NCBI GenBank assembly: GCA_028023455.1
Contig: JAQFVV010013392.1
Coordinates: 62,001 to 126,000 of the forward strand
Source: Epiperipatus broadwayi
Lineage: Eukaryota > Onychophora > Udeonychophora > Euonychophora > Peripatidae
DNA length: 64,000 nucleotides
Direction of reading: 5' to 3'
Below the pieces are notes generated by a model. The model was given only the letters and a program-made list of their open reading frames with translations. It made no database searches and had not been told where the DNA came from. The translations under genes and the position numbers were made by a program. Each line of letters starts with the position of its first letter. Within the stretch, counting starts at the first letter, position 1. This document shows positions 61,787 to 64,000 of the stretch, piece by piece.

Positions 61787-64000
61787 AATGGATTGAAAAA
61801 TATACTATCAACAGTCCTTTAAGAATAAGCTATATATTTAGGTTATATACTCATCCATTCCTCTAAAGATCTGACAGATACTACAGCTAAAAGAATGACT
61901 AGCATTTCACAATTTTGAGATAGATAAAAGAACCTACTCACTGCTCTTAAAGTATACAATGTTCCATGAACACTCAGATGATCATCACATTTCAGTCACT
62001 CTAAGCTACTACAACCCATTATAGTTGTCTGCAAACACTATTGCACTGCCCTGCTTACATCCGAGTCCTAGGGGCTATTATTTATAAAATATTGTCTTGC
62101 TCATCTTTGGGAGTCTTAAAGGCAAACTATTATACATATGTATAAAAAAACTATACCTTACTCTCTCTGGAGTCTTAGAGGTAAAATCATGGCAGGACTA
62201 CTGTTAACTGCTTCATGATAAATAGCAACTAACATTACAATTTGGGTTGGAGCAATGAATGAGATCAATCAGTCACAAGTGACATGAATATATCACATCC
62301 TTAAGACAATGACAAAAATTCCCCTTGCAACAAAACCAACCAAACTTCAATAATCAAACATCCAATCTAACCTTAAAAATTTTGAATTTTCTACAACACT
62401 AATTTTCCAAATATGGATAAAATTACTACTCTGCAATTTAACACCCTCAATATAATTTTAAATTGAAACTAAGCTCCAAAAATGTAACAGACTGCATATC
62501 ATATATGATCTCAAATGAAAATAAACATATGTAATGGACCAAATTATATTTGATGCCTGAAAATCATTGATTCAATGCCACACAATTGGGCTCACCAAAA
62601 ATGTAACGGACTGATGAAAAGACAAAATACAGCCGACCGCATTGTGACATCAAATCGCAATGGGATATAAATCAATGATGAAAATTATATTGGAAAATTC
62701 TCCATCCATCATCAACACTTGCAGTAGAACCAACCACTTACCTAAATCCATCCCATTACATTTACCGAAACAATAATCCAACCATCCATGGAAAAACTGG
62801 AAAGATCCAATAACACTACAACCAAGAGGAATCTTTACTATCATTCAACCCCAATTCATTTGGTAAAATGCACCGGATCCACCCAATTTCATGTCAATCC
62901 ATTAGATTCCCTAGAATTCAAACTCAGTCATAATCCAAGTACTTACTCTGTTCAGGTATAAATTATAAGAATATATCTAACCAATGTGGGCAATGACTTA
63001 ATGTTACAGTTCATATAGTACACTCATTAGGTACATATTACATATATGTATTTAATATCAATAGATACGTGAATTCAATGATGTATTCTCAACAAATTAT
63101 AGATAATCCTTGATGTAAAATCAATTAAAATCAATAAATTTATTTTATGTTAACATAACATATGTAAATATATAAATATATATTTTAGAAACACCATAAA
63201 TATGATTCTTACACTTCCACTTAATCTCACTAAAATAATAACAACAAAAAAAAAAATACATAAAATAATAATATTAACTATAGGTCATTCTTGGTATACA
63301 TAGGTCTCTACATTTCATCCCATCATATTAAAAAAAAAAATTATGATCTTTCATACCAATCTAAACAAATGACATTGTTTATTTATTTATTTTTTTTTTA
63401 AAAAAAAGGTATTATCATATCAATATACAATTTATTATTCTATAAATATAATTGAGTCAATGGGTTCGTATGTGAATATTATAAATCATGAGAACTGAAA
63501 TTGCCATCAATTGATTTTAGAAGTAATTGTTAGTATGTGTCTTGTTAATAAAGGATAATATAGGTTTTATTAATAATTAATTTTGTTACTAATGTTATAT
63601 TGTTAGTGAATCAAAAATAAGTCTTCCCTTCATTTATATTCATTTCATCATAGTCTAGTCCTTCTTTTTCTAACGGAACCATTTATATTTTTTTCTTTAT
63701 TTCAAAAATACATTTTATATCATGAAATGAATACATCTAAATTCTTTGGTACTTCCAGCTCAAAAAATCCAATGTGGAAGTAATAATAAAAAAAATACAT
63801 AAATGAAGAAGAGAAAACCTTAAAATTATAGCATCAGTATGTTAACCATAATGAACAAACAGTTACATATCACCATAAAATTATAAACAATTTAGTAAAC
63901 CTCTTGATCAAACATGAGCATCTTCTTTATATGAAAAAAAAATTTATGGTAGATTGAAAATTCTGAGCATCTTTTATTCACTTCATTATCCAAGGTAGTG
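61784..64000. other. AT-rich stretch without recognisable genes
   Basis: The short motif TGTAAYRGAY occurs four times (about 61,785, 62,481, 62,530 and 62,601), twice as AAAAATGTAACRGACTG. TGTAAC starts are common in LTRs, but no LTR pair or coding part is visible. A 64-codon minus-strand frame at 62,650-62,844 has no domain. Confidence 0.45.

Overview
The window looks like repeat-dense intergenic DNA from an AT-rich invertebrate animal genome (roughly a quarter G+C by eye). Every protein-coding signal I can recognise belongs to a transposable element: CR1-like, RTE-like and other LINEs, Penelope-like elements (PLEs), LTR retrotransposons, and a short hAT-type DNA element. There is no operon-like organisation, no rRNA or functional tRNA gene, no CRISPR, and no host exon I can support. 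The mix of PLEs with GIY-YIG domains, RTE LINEs and PHD/esterase CR1-like LINEs fits many invertebrate lineages (arthropods, molluscs, cnidarians). I cannot name the species.

Layout. 1-8.97 kb: AT-rich, no gene seen. 8.98-9.19 kb: a short LINE reverse transcriptase (RT) relic. 9.48-10.03 kb: a foldback copy of a repeat family that returns at 60.3-61.7 kb. 10.03-21.15 kb: a very large, old inverted repeat centred near 15,516. Each arm reads outward from the centre as the GIY-YIG end of a PLE followed by a CR1-like LINE (PHD finger, coiled coil, SGNH esterase, then endonuclease and RT). The right arm also carries a hAT-type miniature element with an 8-bp target duplication. 22.7-23.4 kb: another LINE 3' relic on the minus strand.

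24.9-35.5 kb: a probable LTR retrotransposon on the minus strand with LTR-like repeats of about 3 kb, a gag reading frame with two or more stops, a leader with about seven diverged repeats, and no pol. One LTR keeps a TATA box and a polyadenylation signal. The other has lost that segment. 38.9-42.2 kb: a nearly complete RTE LINE on the minus strand, the best-preserved element here. 47.0-47.7 kb: four inverted repeats side by side. 51.4-55.2 kb: two head-to-tail PLE relics, both with a tRNA-like module in the 3' tail. 55.5-56.3 kb: a Ty3/Gypsy gag-protease relic. 56.9-58.0 kb: a large inverted repeat with a hammerhead-ribozyme-like motif in each arm. 60.3-61.7 kb: a 418-bp tandem repeat followed by an inverted copy. 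The rest is AT-rich sequence with (TA)n tracts.

The most interesting signals are the hammerhead-like motifs in a probable PLE-derived inverted repeat, the composite PLE-LINE inverted repeat whose arms share an inactivating RT change, the tRNA-like modules in both PLE tails, and a recurrent two-hairpin architecture at (TA)n tracts. All functional statements come from reading motifs by eye. Nothing was searched or computed.
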